Origin: Gallionella sp.
GTDB taxonomy: Bacteria > Pseudomonadota > Gammaproteobacteria > Burkholderiales > Gallionellaceae
Length of the DNA: 64,000 nt
NCBI GenBank assembly: GCA_022340615.1
Contig: JAJDNO010000077.1
Location: 1 to 64,000, forward strand
Direction of reading: 5' to 3'
Shown here one piece after another: positions 27,956 to 37,531 of the stretch; within the stretch, counting starts at the first letter, position 1, and each line of letters begins with the position of its first letter. Both the position numbers and the translations under genes were made by a program. The notes under the pieces are model-generated. The model did not search any database. It saw only the letters and a list, made by a program, of their open reading frames with translations, and had not been told where the DNA came from.

Positions 27956-28014
27956 TCCGGCTCGAGAGCCTCGGCCGTGCCATGCGCAACAGGCAATTTC
28001 ACGCCAGATCGAGG

Positions 28015-28044
28015 TTGAGCACAGCCCCTCATTGGTGTTAGAAT
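28015..28044 (+). promoter_or_regulatory. Promoter of rpsB
   Basis: TTGAGC (28015-28020) and TAGAAT (28039-28044) with an 18-base spacer, about 140 bases upstream of rpsB. Confidence 0.6.
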
Positions 28045-28084
28045 GCCGGCCGCTTCGGGATCGTTACATATATTATTTTTATCC

Positions 28085-28186
28085 CGGGCAAATTTCCCGT
28101 TCGCACAAGTTGGGGTGCTCTCCGGTCAAGTCCGGAGGGTCAGGCTGGCGAGCGGTAGTCAATAACCCTTAACGATTGGAGCAATC
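28085..28186 (+). promoter_or_regulatory. Structured rpsB leader
   Basis: The transcribed leader contains the hairpin CTCCGG-TCAAGT-CCGGAG (28120-28137) inside a G-rich segment and ends just before rpsB. Ribosomal protein S2 autoregulates its mRNA through a leader in several proteobacteria; that use here is inferred from position and structure only. Confidence 0.45.
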
Positions 28187-28933
28187 ATGTCTGTAACTAT
28201 GCGTCAAATGCTGGAAGCAGGTGTTCATTTCGGACACCAGACCCGGTTCTGGAATCCCAAGATGGCACCGTTCATCTTCGGTCACCGCAACAAAATTCAT
28301 ATCATCAATCTGGAAAAGACCGTCGCGATGTTCGCCGAGGCGGAAAATTTCGTGCGCAAGCTGTCCGCGAAGAAGGGCTCGATCCTGTTCGTTGCGACCA
28401 AGCGCCAGGCTCGCGACATCCTGCAGGAAGAAGCGACCCGCGCCGATTCACCGTTCGTGAATCACCGCTGGCTGGGCGGCATGCTTACCAACTACAAGAC
28501 CGTTCAGGAATCCATCAAGCGTCTGCGCGAGCTGGAGCAGATGACGGCCGACGGCGCAGCCGAAAAAGTTTCCAAGAAGGAAGCGCTGATGATGAAGCGC
28601 GAACTGGAAAAACTGGATCGCAGCCTGGGCGGCATCAAGGACATGAAGGGCCTGCCCGATGCGCTGTTCGTGATCGACGTGGGCTACCAGAGGGGCGCTA
28701 TCGTCGAAGCACAGAAGCTGGGTATTCCGGTGGTCGGCGTTGTCGATACCAATAACTCGCCGCTGGGTGTGGACTACGTGATTCCCGGCAATGACGATTC
28801 CACGCAGGCGATCCGCCTGTATGCACGCGCGATGGCCGATGCGGTGCTGGAAGGCCGTGCGCAGGCGATGAACGAGCTGGTCGAGCAAATTGCCGAACAG
28901 CCGGCCGAACAGGAAGCCGAACAGGCAGTCTGA
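28187..28933 (+). CDS. rpsB: 30S ribosomal protein S2
   Basis: A 248-residue uS2. The N-terminal [15 protein letters not shown] and the central [14 protein letters not shown] and [19 protein letters not shown] segments are highly conserved. The last about 20 residues are an acidic Glu/Gln/Ala tail. It begins the large translation-envelope cluster but, unusually, is followed by a terminator and ilvD rather than directly by tsf. Confidence 0.98.
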   Translation: MSVTMRQMLEAGVHFGHQTRFWNPKMAPFIFGHRNKIHIINLEKTVAMFAEAENFVRKLSAKKGSILFVATKRQARDILQEEATRADSPFVNHRWLGGMLTNYKTVQESIKRLRELEQMTADGAAEKVSKKEALMMKRELEKLDRSLGGIKDMKGLPDALFVIDVGYQRGAIVEAQKLGIPVVGVVDTNNSPLGVDYVIPGNDDSTQAIRLYARAMADAVLEGRAQAMNELVEQIAEQPAEQEAEQAV

Positions 28934-28949
28934 GTTTACCCAGGCCGTA

Positions 28950-28975
28950 AAAAGGGGCGCGAGCCCCTTTTTTTA
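28950..28975 (+). terminator. Rho-independent terminator after rpsB
   Basis: The stem AAAGGGGC/GCCCCTTT with a GCGA tetraloop and a T7 run begins about 17 bases after the rpsB stop, so S2 can be expressed apart from ilvD and tsf. Confidence 0.85.
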
Positions 28976-29000
28976 TAAGTAATTTTTCAAGGCGAATATC

Positions 29001-30674
29001 ATGTCTGACAACCGCAGAAGCAAAATTGTCACTCAGGGCGTGCAACGCTCACCAAACCGCGCGATGTTGCGAGCGGTGGGATTCGGCGACAAGGATTTCG
29101 AAAAGCCCATCGTCGGTGTAGCGAATGCGCACAGCACCATTACTCCGTGCAATATGGGAATTGGTGCTTTGGCGGCGCGTGCCGAAGGCGCGCTGAAAAA
29201 AGCCGGAGCGATGCCGCAGGTGTTCGGCACGATCACGATTTCGGACGGCATCTCGATGGGCACCGAAGGCATGAAATATTCGCTGGTGTCGCGTGAAGTG
29301 ATCGCCGACTCGATCGAAACCGTGAGCAACGGCCAAAGCATGGATGGCGTGCTGGTAATTGGCGGCTGCGACAAGAATATTCCGGGGGCGATGATCGCGA
29401 TCGCGCGATTGAACATTCCTTCCATATTCGTATACGGCGGCACGATCAAACCGGGCCACTACCATGGCCGCGATCTGACCATTGTCAGTTCGTTCGAGGC
29501 GGTGGGCCAGTATACGGCGCACAAGATCGATGAAACGGAGCTGACGGAAATCGAGCGCCATGCCTGTCCGGGTGCCGGTTCCTGCGGCGGAATGTACACC
29601 GCGAACACGATGTCTTCGGCCGTCGAGGCGATGGGTATGAGCCTGATGTATTCCTCCACGATGGCAGCAGAGGATCTGGAAAAAGCGGAGAGCACCGCCA
29701 AATCCGCCGAGGTGCTGGTCAACGCGATCAGGAAGCAGATCCTGCCGCGCCAGATATTGACGCGCAAGGCATTCGAGAACGCAATCGCGGTGATCATGGC
29801 GGTGGGCGGTTCAACCAATGCGGTGCTGCACCTGATGGCCATTGCCCATGCTGCGCAGGTGACGCTGACCATTGATGATTTCGAGATGATCCGCGCCCGC
29901 GTGCCGGTGCTGTGCGACCTGAAGCCGTCCGGAAAATATGTCGCGACGGATCTGCATGCTGCCGGCGGCATTCCCCAGGTGATGAAAATGCTGCTGGCGA
30001 ACGGCGTGTTGCACGGCAACGAAATGACCATCACCGGCCAGACCATAGCGGAAGTATTGAAGGATGTGCCGGATGAGCCGCGCAAGGATCAGGACGTTAT
30101 CCGTCCGTGGAGTAATCCGATTTATCCCCAGGGGCACCTCGCGATACTGAAAGGCAACCTCGCAGAGGAAGGCGCGGTCGCCAAGATCACCGGCGTCAAA
30201 CTGGCGAAAATTACCGGACCGGCGCGCGTGTTCGATTCGGAAGAGGCATGCATGGAAGCGATTCTCGCGCGGAAAATTCACGCCGGCGATGTGGTGATCA
30301 TCCGCTACGAAGGTCCCAAGGGCGGCCCGGGCATGCGCGAGATGCTGTCGCCGACCTCGGCCATCATCGGCGAGGGGCTGGGCGACGCCGTCGGCCTGAT
30401 CACCGATGGGCGTTTCTCCGGAGGCACTTACGGGATGGTGGTCGGACATGTGGCTCCGGAAGCGGCAGTGGGGGGCGTGATCGCGCTGGTTAACGAGGGT
30501 GATTCGGTGACCATCGATGCCGACCAGCGCTTGCTGCAGCTGAACGTGAATGACGAGGAAGTGGCGCGTCGCCGTGCAGCGTGGCAACCGCCGGAGCCGC
30601 GCTACAAGCGCGGGGTGCTGGCGAAGTATGCCAAGCTGGTGTCGACGGCGAGCAAGGGCGCTGTCACCGATTAA
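29001..30674 (+). CDS. ilvD: Dihydroxy-acid dehydratase
   Basis: A 557-residue iron-sulfur dehydratase of branched-chain amino acid synthesis, converting dihydroxy-isovalerate and dihydroxy-methylvalerate to the keto acids. Cluster ligands are seen in [10 protein letters not shown] and [16 protein letters not shown]; the C-terminal [17 protein letters not shown] is also typical. The length matches the short bacterial IlvD class. It lies between rpsB and tsf, which are adjacent in most bacteria; a terminator precedes it and a 51-base gap with no terminator follows, so tsf may be read through from here. Confidence 0.97.
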   Translation: MSDNRRSKIVTQGVQRSPNRAMLRAVGFGDKDFEKPIVGVANAHSTITPCNMGIGALAARAEGALKKAGAMPQVFGTITISDGISMGTEGMKYSLVSREVIADSIETVSNGQSMDGVLVIGGCDKNIPGAMIAIARLNIPSIFVYGGTIKPGHYHGRDLTIVSSFEAVGQYTAHKIDETELTEIERHACPGAGSCGGMYTANTMSSAVEAMGMSLMYSSTMAAEDLEKAESTAKSAEVLVNAIRKQILPRQILTRKAFENAIAVIMAVGGSTNAVLHLMAIAHAAQVTLTIDDFEMIRARVPVLCDLKPSGKYVATDLHAAGGIPQVMKMLLANGVLHGNEMTITGQTIAEVLKDVPDEPRKDQDVIRPWSNPIYPQGHLAILKGNLAEEGAVAKITGVKLAKITGPARVFDSEEACMEAILARKIHAGDVVIIRYEGPKGGPGMREMLSPTSAIIGEGLGDAVGLITDGRFSGGTYGMVVGHVAPEAAVGGVIALVNEGDSVTIDADQRLLQLNVNDEEVARRRAAWQPPEPRYKRGVLAKYAKLVSTASKGAVTD

Positions 30675-30725
30675 ACCCCGGTCTGGAATTTCGAAATATT
30701 CATTAAATTTTTTATGGAGTAGAGG

Positions 30726-31628
30726 ATGTCTGAAGTTACTGCAAGTATGGTCAAGGAACTGCGCGAGATGACGGGTCTCGGCATGATGGAATGCAAGAAG
30801 GCGCTGGTCGAAGCCAATGGCGACCTGAAAGCCGCTGAAGAACAGCTGCGCATCAAGAGCGGCGCAAAGGCGAGCAAGGCGGCCAGCCGCGTGACCGCGG
30901 AAGGCGTGGTCAGCACCTGGATATCGAACGACGGCAAAACCGGCGCTCTGGTTGAAGTGAACTGCGAAACAGACTTTGTTGCGAAGAACGATGATTTTGT
31001 CGCGTTTGCAAAAAATGCAGCAGAGACCGTGGCAAAGAACAACCCGGCCGATCTTGATGCGCTTTCCGGCATGCCAATCGTGAACGGTTCCGGAACCGTG
31101 GAAGAGACCCGCAAGGAACTGGTGATGAAGCTGGGCGAGAATGTCAGCGTCCGCCGTTTCGAGCGCTTTGCAACCACTACCGGCAAACTGTCCAGCTATC
31201 TTCACGGCAGCAAAATCGGCGTGCTGCTGGAATTCACCGGCGGTGACGAAACGCTGGGCCGCGATCTTTCGATGCACATCGCCGCCAGCAAGCCGAAGTC
31301 GATCGATGCTTCCGGCGTGAATCCGGAAGATATCGAAACCGAACGCCGCATTGCGATCGAAAAAGCGCGCGAAGGCGGCAAGCCCGACGCGATGCTGGAG
31401 AAGATCGCCGACGGTACGGTGCAGAAGTTCCTGAAGGAGGTCACCCTGCTGGGCCAGGTGTTCGTGAAGGCCGAAGACGGCAAGCAGACCATCGAGCAGC
31501 TCCTGAAATCGAAAGGGGCTTCGGTCAACGCATTCCGGATGTTCGTGGTCGGCGAGGGCATCGAGAAGAAGGTCGAGGATTATGCGGCTGAAGTGGCTGC
31601 CGCCGCGGCTGAGGCTGCAAAAGGATAA
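30726..31628 (+). CDS. tsf: Elongation factor Ts
   Basis: A 300-residue nucleotide-exchange factor for EF-Tu. The N-terminal UBA-like region ends in [19 protein letters not shown], and the core motif [11 protein letters not shown] is the Tu-contacting signature. A GGAGTAGAGG ribosome site lies directly upstream. It leads the tsf-pyrH-frr run with 5 bases to pyrH. Its own promoter could lie in the AT-rich 51-base spacer, but I see no clear box. Confidence 0.97.
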   Translation: MSEVTASMVKELREMTGLGMMECKKALVEANGDLKAAEEQLRIKSGAKASKAASRVTAEGVVSTWISNDGKTGALVEVNCETDFVAKNDDFVAFAKNAAETVAKNNPADLDALSGMPIVNGSGTVEETRKELVMKLGENVSVRRFERFATTTGKLSSYLHGSKIGVLLEFTGGDETLGRDLSMHIAASKPKSIDASGVNPEDIETERRIAIEKAREGGKPDAMLEKIADGTVQKFLKEVTLLGQVFVKAEDGKQTIEQLLKSKGASVNAFRMFVVGEGIEKKVEDYAAEVAAAAAEAAKG

Positions 31629-31633
31629 TCATT

Positions 31634-32353
31634 GTGAGTGCTCCCGCCTATAAACGCATCCTGCTCAAACTCAGCGGCGAAGCCCTGATGGGCGATGACA
31701 GCTACGGAATCAACCGCGAAACGATAGAACGCATCGTGGCCGAGATTGCCGAAGTGGTCGAGCTGGGTGTTCAGGTTGCAATCGTGATCGGCGGCGGCAA
31801 TATTTTTCGCGGCGTGGCCCCTGCCGCGGCGGGCATGGACAGGGCAACGGCTGACTACATGGGCATGCTGGCAACGGTGATGAACTCGATGGCTTTGCAG
31901 GATGCGATGACGCGCGCCGGTCTGGATTGTCGCATTCAATCTGCTTTGAATCTGGAGCAGGTTGCGGAACCTTTCATTCGCGGCAAGGCTTTGCGCTATC
32001 TGGAAGACGGCAAGGTGGTGATCTTCGCTGCCGGCATCGGCAGCCCGTTCTTCACCACCGACACCGCCGCGGCTTTGCGTGGTGTTGAGATGACTGCAGA
32101 AGTCGTGATCAAGGCAACCAAGGTGGATGGCATCTATACTGCCGATCCGAAGGTTGATCCGCAAGCGATCCGCTACAAGAACCTGAGCTTCGACGAGGCG
32201 ATCAGCAAGAATCTGAAAGTGATGGATGCGACTGCGCTGACGCTGTGCCGCGACCAGAAGCTGCCGATCATCGTGTTCAGCATATTCAAATCAGGCGCGC
32301 TGAGGCGAGTGGTGATGGGCGAGGGGGAAGGAACTCTGGTCAGCCTCGATTAG
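31634..32353 (+). CDS. pyrH: UMP kinase
   Basis: A 239-residue uridylate kinase of the amino-acid-kinase fold making UDP from UMP. Motifs are [11 protein letters not shown] at the N-terminus, [11 protein letters not shown] near residue 55, and the C-terminal [14 protein letters not shown]. The start is GTG at 31634, 5 bases after tsf. Confidence 0.96.
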   Translation: MSAPAYKRILLKLSGEALMGDDSYGINRETIERIVAEIAEVVELGVQVAIVIGGGNIFRGVAPAAAGMDRATADYMGMLATVMNSMALQDAMTRAGLDCRIQSALNLEQVAEPFIRGKALRYLEDGKVVIFAAGIGSPFFTTDTAAALRGVEMTAEVVIKATKVDGIYTADPKVDPQAIRYKNLSFDEAISKNLKVMDATALTLCRDQKLPIIVFSIFKSGALRRVVMGEGEGTLVSLD

Positions 32354-32402
32354 GATTCGTTTTGACAGGCTCGGGAGAAAACCAACGTATGCAGAGGTTA
32401 AC

Positions 32403-32960
32403 ATGATTGCTGATATCAAGAAGACAACCGAACAGAAAATGCAGAAGTCCCTCGATGCATTGAAAGCCGACCTGGGCAAGGTGCGCACCGGGCGCGCCCA
32501 CACCGGACTGCTGGATCACGTGATGGTCGAATACTACGGGAATCCGACCCTGATCACCCAGGTTGCCAATGTCACGCTGGTCGACGCGCGTACCATCGGC
32601 GTGCAACCCTGGGAAAAAAACATGGTCGGCCCGGTCGAACGCGCAATCCGCGATGCGGATCTCGGGCTGAATCCGTCCACCAATGGCGACCTGATCCGTG
32701 TGCCGATGCCGATGCTGACCGAGGAGCGCCGCCGCGACCTGATCAAGGTGATCAAGGCCGAGGGCGAAACAGCCAAGATTGCGGTACGCAACATACGACG
32801 CGATGCGAACAACACCCTGAAGGATGCGCTGAAGAGCAAGGAAATCGCAGAGGACGAAGAGCGCCGCACCCAGGACGACATCCAGAAGCTGACCGATCGC
32901 TACGTTGCCGAAATCGACAAAGCGCTGGCCGCCAAGGAAGCCGACCTGATGGCCGTCTGA
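32403..32960 (+). CDS. frr: Ribosome recycling factor
   Basis: A 185-residue factor that, with EF-G, splits post-termination ribosomes. It has the typical all-helical domain I ends ([25 protein letters not shown] and the [20 protein letters not shown] helix) and domain II (PNPS-type [15 protein letters not shown]). It lies 49 bases after pyrH. Confidence 0.97.
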   Translation: MIADIKKTTEQKMQKSLDALKADLGKVRTGRAHTGLLDHVMVEYYGNPTLITQVANVTLVDARTIGVQPWEKNMVGPVERAIRDADLGLNPSTNGDLIRVPMPMLTEERRRDLIKVIKAEGETAKIAVRNIRRDANNTLKDALKSKEIAEDEERRTQDDIQKLTDRYVAEIDKALAAKEADLMAV

Positions 32961-33047
32961 TTCCAGGCCGACATCATCAGTGATACTGCGTTGGCTTCCT
33001 CACTCACTCCTGGTGGAGCAACTAGCCATTCGACCAGGTTGTCAAAA

Positions 33048-33075
33048 GGCTATAACCAGGTCGCTGGTTATAGCC
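33048..33075. repeat. Perfect 12-bp palindromic hairpin between frr and uppS
   Basis: GGCTATAACCAG and CTGGTTATAGCC flank a GTCG loop in the 228-base frr-uppS spacer. No T-run follows, so it is not a classic terminator; it could be an operator, an mRNA stabiliser or a processing site. Nothing else coding is seen in the spacer. Confidence 0.65.
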
Positions 33076-33188
33076 GTGCTATATGCACTGTCAGCGTCGC
33101 TCATTTGTCGCCGCCTTGTCTCGCCTTCGAGCCGAAGAACTTTTGGCCGGGCACCCGAGTGAACCTGGAATAAGCGAGCATAGCAATA

Positions 33189-33983
33189 ATGGCCAACCTT
33201 CCCCCCAGTTCCACCCGCACCATACCGGGCACGAGCGACATTCCGCGCCATATCGCGATCATCATGGACGGCAACGGACGCTGGGCGAAGCAGCGCTTCA
33301 TGCCCCGCGTGGCGGGGCACCAGCGCGGGGTGGAGGCATTGCGGGAAGTCGTGAAGGCATGCCGCCAGATGGGTGTGGAATACCTGACCGTGTTTGCGTT
33401 CAGCAGCGAGAACTGGCGCCGCCCGGCTGAGGAGGTGTCCTTCCTGATGTCATTGTTCCTGAAGATGCTGGAACGCGAAGTGACCAAACTGCACAAGAAC
33501 GACATACGGCTGAAAGTCATCGGCGAGCGAAGCCGTTTTGATGAAACGCTCAGGCAGACCATGCAGGATGCCGAGCAGCTTACCGCGAACAATACCGGAA
33601 TGACGCTGACTATCGCAGCAAACTATGGCGGACGCTGGGATGTGATGCGCGCGGTGAAACTGATGCTGCGCGATCACCCCGAGTTGGCGCAGGACTTTGG
33701 CGAGGAAGACCTGCAGCCCTATCTTTCAATGAGCGATGCGCCCGAGCCTGACCTGTTCATACGCACCGGCGGCGAGCAGCGCATCAGCAATTTCATGCTG
33801 TGGCAACTGGCTTATACCGAATTGTATTTTACCGGCACGCTGTGGCCGGCTTTTGATCGCAATGAATTCGACAAGGCAATTGCGTGGTATCGGCAGCGCG
33901 AGCGGCGTTTTGGCCAGACCAGCGAGCAGCTGGCCGGTAAAACTGCGGCAAAACAGGAAAGCAAGGGGACGATGGATGGCTGA
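33189..33983 (+). CDS. uppS: Undecaprenyl diphosphate synthase
   Basis: A 264-residue cis-prenyltransferase making the lipid carrier for peptidoglycan and other envelope glycans. The catalytic motif [16 protein letters not shown] lies near residue 17 and the conserved [20 protein letters not shown] near residue 195. A C-terminal charged tail follows. The gene precedes cdsA by 45 bases. Confidence 0.97.
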   Translation: MANLPPSSTRTIPGTSDIPRHIAIIMDGNGRWAKQRFMPRVAGHQRGVEALREVVKACRQMGVEYLTVFAFSSENWRRPAEEVSFLMSLFLKMLEREVTKLHKNDIRLKVIGERSRFDETLRQTMQDAEQLTANNTGMTLTIAANYGGRWDVMRAVKLMLRDHPELAQDFGEEDLQPYLSMSDAPEPDLFIRTGGEQRISNFMLWQLAYTELYFTGTLWPAFDRNEFDKAIAWYRQRERRFGQTSEQLAGKTAAKQESKGTMDG

Positions 33984-34028
33984 CGCGGACAAGAAGTTTC
34001 AAACCTGCAAGGCCGGGAGACCAGGCTG

Positions 34029-34952
34029 ATGCTCAAATCGAGAGTGATCACCGCAGTCATCATGCTGGCGCTGTTCCTGCTGGCCTTGTTCGGTTTGCCC
34101 GACGGCGGTTGGGCGGTGCTGGTGATTGTGGTCGTGCTGCAGGGTTCCGCCGAATGGTCGCGGCTGTCCAGGTTCAGCCATGCAACCGCCAACCGGTTCT
34201 GGGGCGTGTCGCTGGCGGTGATGCTGGGATTGGTCTGGCTGGACATGAATTACAGCCCCGAGCAGACTTTTGCGGTGCATGTCACGGTTTACTTCATGTC
34301 ACTGCTGCTCTGGCTGGTGGTCGTGCCCGCCTGGCTGATTGCCGGCTGGAAAGTGGAGCTGCCTGCCCCAGGCCCGCAGCCCACTCAGAAGACGGGCAGC
34401 GCCGAGACACAGGGAGAGGTCATTCCCGCGCCTGATGTGTCGCAACGCCGTGTTACGCCTTCCGTGGTGATGGCACTGATCGGCTGGACGGTGCTGATAC
34501 CGACCGGCCTCGCGATGATGGATCTGCGCCAGGACCATCCGTTGTGGCTGCTGGGCATGATGAGTCTGGTCTGGGTGGCAGACATTTCCGCATATTTCGC
34601 CGGCCGCAGGTTCGGCAAAATCAAACTCGCCCCGAGCATCAGTCCCGGCAAGACCTGGGAAGGCGTGGCCGGCGCAATGCTGGGTGTGTCGGTCTGCGTG
34701 TTGCTGGGATGGATATTCGCGCCGTTCAAGATTCATATCGCATTTCTGCCCACGCTGCTGATAGCTTCCTGGTGCTGGGTGGGGCTGGCGGTTGTCGGCG
34801 ATCTGTTCGAGTCGCTGATCAAGCGCCAGGCAGGCGTCAAGGACAGCGGCTCTTTGCTGCCCGGGCACGGCGGATTGCTCGACCGCATCGATGCGCTGAC
34901 CTCGACTCTGCCGCTCGCCGCGCTGGCGATCCTGCTGCAACATATCAGCTGA
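34029..34952 (+). CDS. cdsA: Phosphatidate cytidylyltransferase
   Basis: A 307-residue polytopic membrane enzyme making CDP-diacylglycerol from phosphatidate and CTP. The C-terminal CDS signature KDSGSLLPGHGGLLDRIDAL holds the metal-binding aspartates. A hydrophilic Pro/Gln-rich stretch (from LPAPGPQPTQKTG to PDVSQRR, about residues 114-141) separates two transmembrane helices and looks longer than in usual CdsA. It is followed by dxr after 6 bases. Confidence 0.95.
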   Translation: MLKSRVITAVIMLALFLLALFGLPDGGWAVLVIVVVLQGSAEWSRLSRFSHATANRFWGVSLAVMLGLVWLDMNYSPEQTFAVHVTVYFMSLLLWLVVVPAWLIAGWKVELPAPGPQPTQKTGSAETQGEVIPAPDVSQRRVTPSVVMALIGWTVLIPTGLAMMDLRQDHPLWLLGMMSLVWVADISAYFAGRRFGKIKLAPSISPGKTWEGVAGAMLGVSVCVLLGWIFAPFKIHIAFLPTLLIASWCWVGLAVVGDLFESLIKRQAGVKDSGSLLPGHGGLLDRIDALTSTLPLAALAILLQHIS

Positions 34953-34958
34953 CGACCG

Positions 34959-36155
34959 ATGCCTCAGGGAGCGCTCAAGCACATTACCATCCTGGGTTCC
35001 ACCGGCAGTATCGGTACCAGCACGCTGGACGTGGTGGCGCGCCATCCGGACAAGTTCAGGATCGTTGCGCTGACCGCGAACACCCAGGTCGATCTTCTCT
35101 ACAAACAGTGCCAGCAGTTCAGGCCGGCCTTTGCGGTGATGCTGGATGATGCGGCCGCGATCCGGTTGCGCCAGCTGGTGCGCGATGCCGGGATCGACAC
35201 CGAGATATTGAGCGGGATCGCCGCGCTGGAGCAGGTCGCGGTGTTGCCGGAAGTAGATACAGTGATGGCGGCCATCGTCGGGGCGGCGGGTTTGCGGCCG
35301 ACCCTGGCGGCAGCGCGTGCCGGCAAGAAAATCCTGCTGGCGAACAAGGAAACGCTGGTGATGGCGGGCAACGTGTTCATGGATGCGGTGCGAGGCAGCG
35401 GAGCGATGCTGCTGCCGATCGACAGCGAACACAATGCGATCTACCAGGCGCTGCCGCGAGGCTACGACGGCAACCTGGCGGCCAGCGGCGTGCGCCGCAT
35501 CCTGCTGACCGCGTCGGGCGGCCCGTTTCGCGACCTGCCCCTGGACGCGCTGCATAATGTCACGCCTGACCAGGCATGCGCGCATCCGAACTGGGTGATG
35601 GGCCGCAAGATTTCGGTTGATTCGGCAAGCATGATGAACAAGGGGCTGGAGGTGATCGAGGCGCATTGGCTGTTCAATGCGGATGCTGATCACATCCAGG
35701 TGGTGGTCCATCCGCAGAGCGTGATTCATTCGCTGGTCGAATATGTGGACGGGTCGGTGCTGGCGCAGCTCGGCAATCCGGACATGCGCACGCCGATCGC
35801 CTATGGCCTGGCCTATCCCGAACGCATCGATGCCGGTGTTGCGCCGCTGGATCTGTTCAAGGTCGCAACGATGAATTTTGTCGCGCCGGATTTTGAGCGT
35901 TTTCCTTGCCTGGCCCTGGCATACCAGGCGCTGCGGGCATCCGGCACAGCGCCCGCGCTTCTGAATGCGGCAAACGAGGTAGCGGTGGCCGCATTTCTCG
36001 ACGGACAGATATCCTTCCTGGACATTTCGGCCGTGATTGGCACCGTGCTGGATAGTTTGCCCGTCGTTGCGGTCGAAAGCCTGGATAATGTGCTTGGCGC
36101 GGACGCCGAGGCGCGAATTGCGGCACGACAACAAATTGACAGGATGAAGAAATGA
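34959..36155 (+). CDS. dxr: 1-deoxy-D-xylulose-5-phosphate reductoisomerase
   Basis: A 398-residue enzyme of the MEP isoprenoid pathway, converting DXP to MEP with NADPH. The N-terminal [15 protein letters not shown] is the NADPH loop; the metal and substrate segments are [11 protein letters not shown] and [20 protein letters not shown]. The gene overlaps the rseP start by 4 bases. Confidence 0.97.
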   Translation: MPQGALKHITILGSTGSIGTSTLDVVARHPDKFRIVALTANTQVDLLYKQCQQFRPAFAVMLDDAAAIRLRQLVRDAGIDTEILSGIAALEQVAVLPEVDTVMAAIVGAAGLRPTLAAARAGKKILLANKETLVMAGNVFMDAVRGSGAMLLPIDSEHNAIYQALPRGYDGNLAASGVRRILLTASGGPFRDLPLDALHNVTPDQACAHPNWVMGRKISVDSASMMNKGLEVIEAHWLFNADADHIQVVVHPQSVIHSLVEYVDGSVLAQLGNPDMRTPIAYGLAYPERIDAGVAPLDLFKVATMNFVAPDFERFPCLALAYQALRASGTAPALLNAANEVAVAAFLDGQISFLDISAVIGTVLDSLPVVAVESLDNVLGADAEARIAARQQIDRMKK

Positions 36156-37528
36156 TTACGATATTTGCATTTATCGTAGCGATTGCGCTGCTGGTGGTGT
36201 TTCATGAATACGGACATTACTGGATGGCGCGCCGCTGCGGTGTAAGGGTGCTGCGCTTTTCGATCGGTTTCGGCAAAGCCATCTACAGCAAGCGCTTCGC
36301 GAACAGCGATACCGAATGGGTGATTTCGGCGATACCGCTGGGCGGTTACGTGAAGATGCTGGACGAGCGCGAGGATGAAGTTGCACCTCGTGATCTGCCC
36401 TATGCGTTCAACAGGAAACCGGCGCTGCAACGCATCGCGATCGTCGCGGCCGGTCCGCTGGCGAATTTCCTGCTGGCGATACTGCTGTACTGGGGATTGT
36501 TCGTGCACGGGGTGCCGGGGGTAAAACCGGTGCTGGGAGAGGTGCCGCAGGGCACGCCCGCAGCGGCAGCGCAGATGCAGACGCAGGAAACCATAATCGG
36601 GATCAATGGCGTACCCGTGCCGAGCTGGCAGGAATTGCACTGGATGCTGCTGGAGGCGGTGGTCCGGCAAAATCCGGACGAGGTGAATAACGGCAGGGTC
36701 CAGATTGAAGCCAGGACCGCCGGCGGCGAGCCGGTAGAGCACCAGCTCGATGTGAGCAGCCTGGGCGCGAAGGATCTGAACGGCGATTTTCTCGGCAAGC
36801 TCGGCCTGCATCTCTACCAGCCGGTCGTGCGCCCCGTCATTGGCAGCGTCACCGAAGGCAGTGTCGCGCAGCGCGCAGGCCTGCAACGCGGAGACCGCAT
36901 ACTCGCCGCAAACGGAGTCGAGATGCAGAAATGGATGGATCTGGTCGAACTGATACGCGCGCATCCGTCGAAGACAGTGATGCTCGAAGTCCGGCGCGGC
37001 GCAGCGACCCTGGAGCTCAGGGTGATTCCGCAGGCGGTCGACGAGTCCGGCAAGACCATCGGCCGGATCGGAGCAGGACCAGAAGTCGATGAAGCCGCAT
37101 GGAAGGCGATGCTGGTCGATGTCAGTTACAGCCCGCTGAAAGCGCTGACGCAATCGCTGCGCAAGACCTGGGAAACCACCGCGATCAGCCTGGACATGAT
37201 GGGCAAGATGGTGATGGGCGAAGTGTCGATGAAAAATATCAGCGGACCGATCACGATCGCCGATTATGCCGGACAGTCCGCAAAAATGGGCGCGGTCGCC
37301 TATCTGAGCTTCCTTGCGCTGATCAGCATCAGCCTGGGTGTGCTTAATTTGTTGCCGATCCCGTTATTGGATGGCGGACACTTGCTGTATTATGTCGCCG
37401 AAATGATAAAAGGTAGTCCGGTCTCGGAATTTTCCTGGGAGTTCGGTCAGAAGATAGGCATCGCGCTGCTGGGCACGCTGATGGTTTTTGCTATATATAA
37501 CGATTTAAATCGCTTTGTTTCAGGCTAA
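36152..37528 (+). CDS. rseP: RIP site-2 metalloprotease RseP
   Basis: A 458-residue intramembrane zinc protease that cleaves anti-sigma factors and leftover signal peptides. The active-site HEYGH lies near residue 20 in the first transmembrane helix, and the third ligand is in the [16 protein letters not shown] motif near residue 400. Two PDZ-like domains lie between. It overlaps dxr by 4 bases and precedes bamA by 3. Confidence 0.97.
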   Translation: MITIFAFIVAIALLVVFHEYGHYWMARRCGVRVLRFSIGFGKAIYSKRFANSDTEWVISAIPLGGYVKMLDEREDEVAPRDLPYAFNRKPALQRIAIVAAGPLANFLLAILLYWGLFVHGVPGVKPVLGEVPQGTPAAAAQMQTQETIIGINGVPVPSWQELHWMLLEAVVRQNPDEVNNGRVQIEARTAGGEPVEHQLDVSSLGAKDLNGDFLGKLGLHLYQPVVRPVIGSVTEGSVAQRAGLQRGDRILAANGVEMQKWMDLVELIRAHPSKTVMLEVRRGAATLELRVIPQAVDESGKTIGRIGAGPEVDEAAWKAMLVDVSYSPLKALTQSLRKTWETTAISLDMMGKMVMGEVSMKNISGPITIADYAGQSAKMGAVAYLSFLALISISLGVLNLLPIPLLDGGHLLYYVAEMIKGSPVSEFSWEFGQKIGIALLGTLMVFAIYNDLNRFVSG

Positions 37529-37531
37529 ATA

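Noticed and set aside
34299-36134. 611-residue minus-strand ORF opposite cdsA and dxr
   Set aside because: Antisense shadow of two well-recognised genes.
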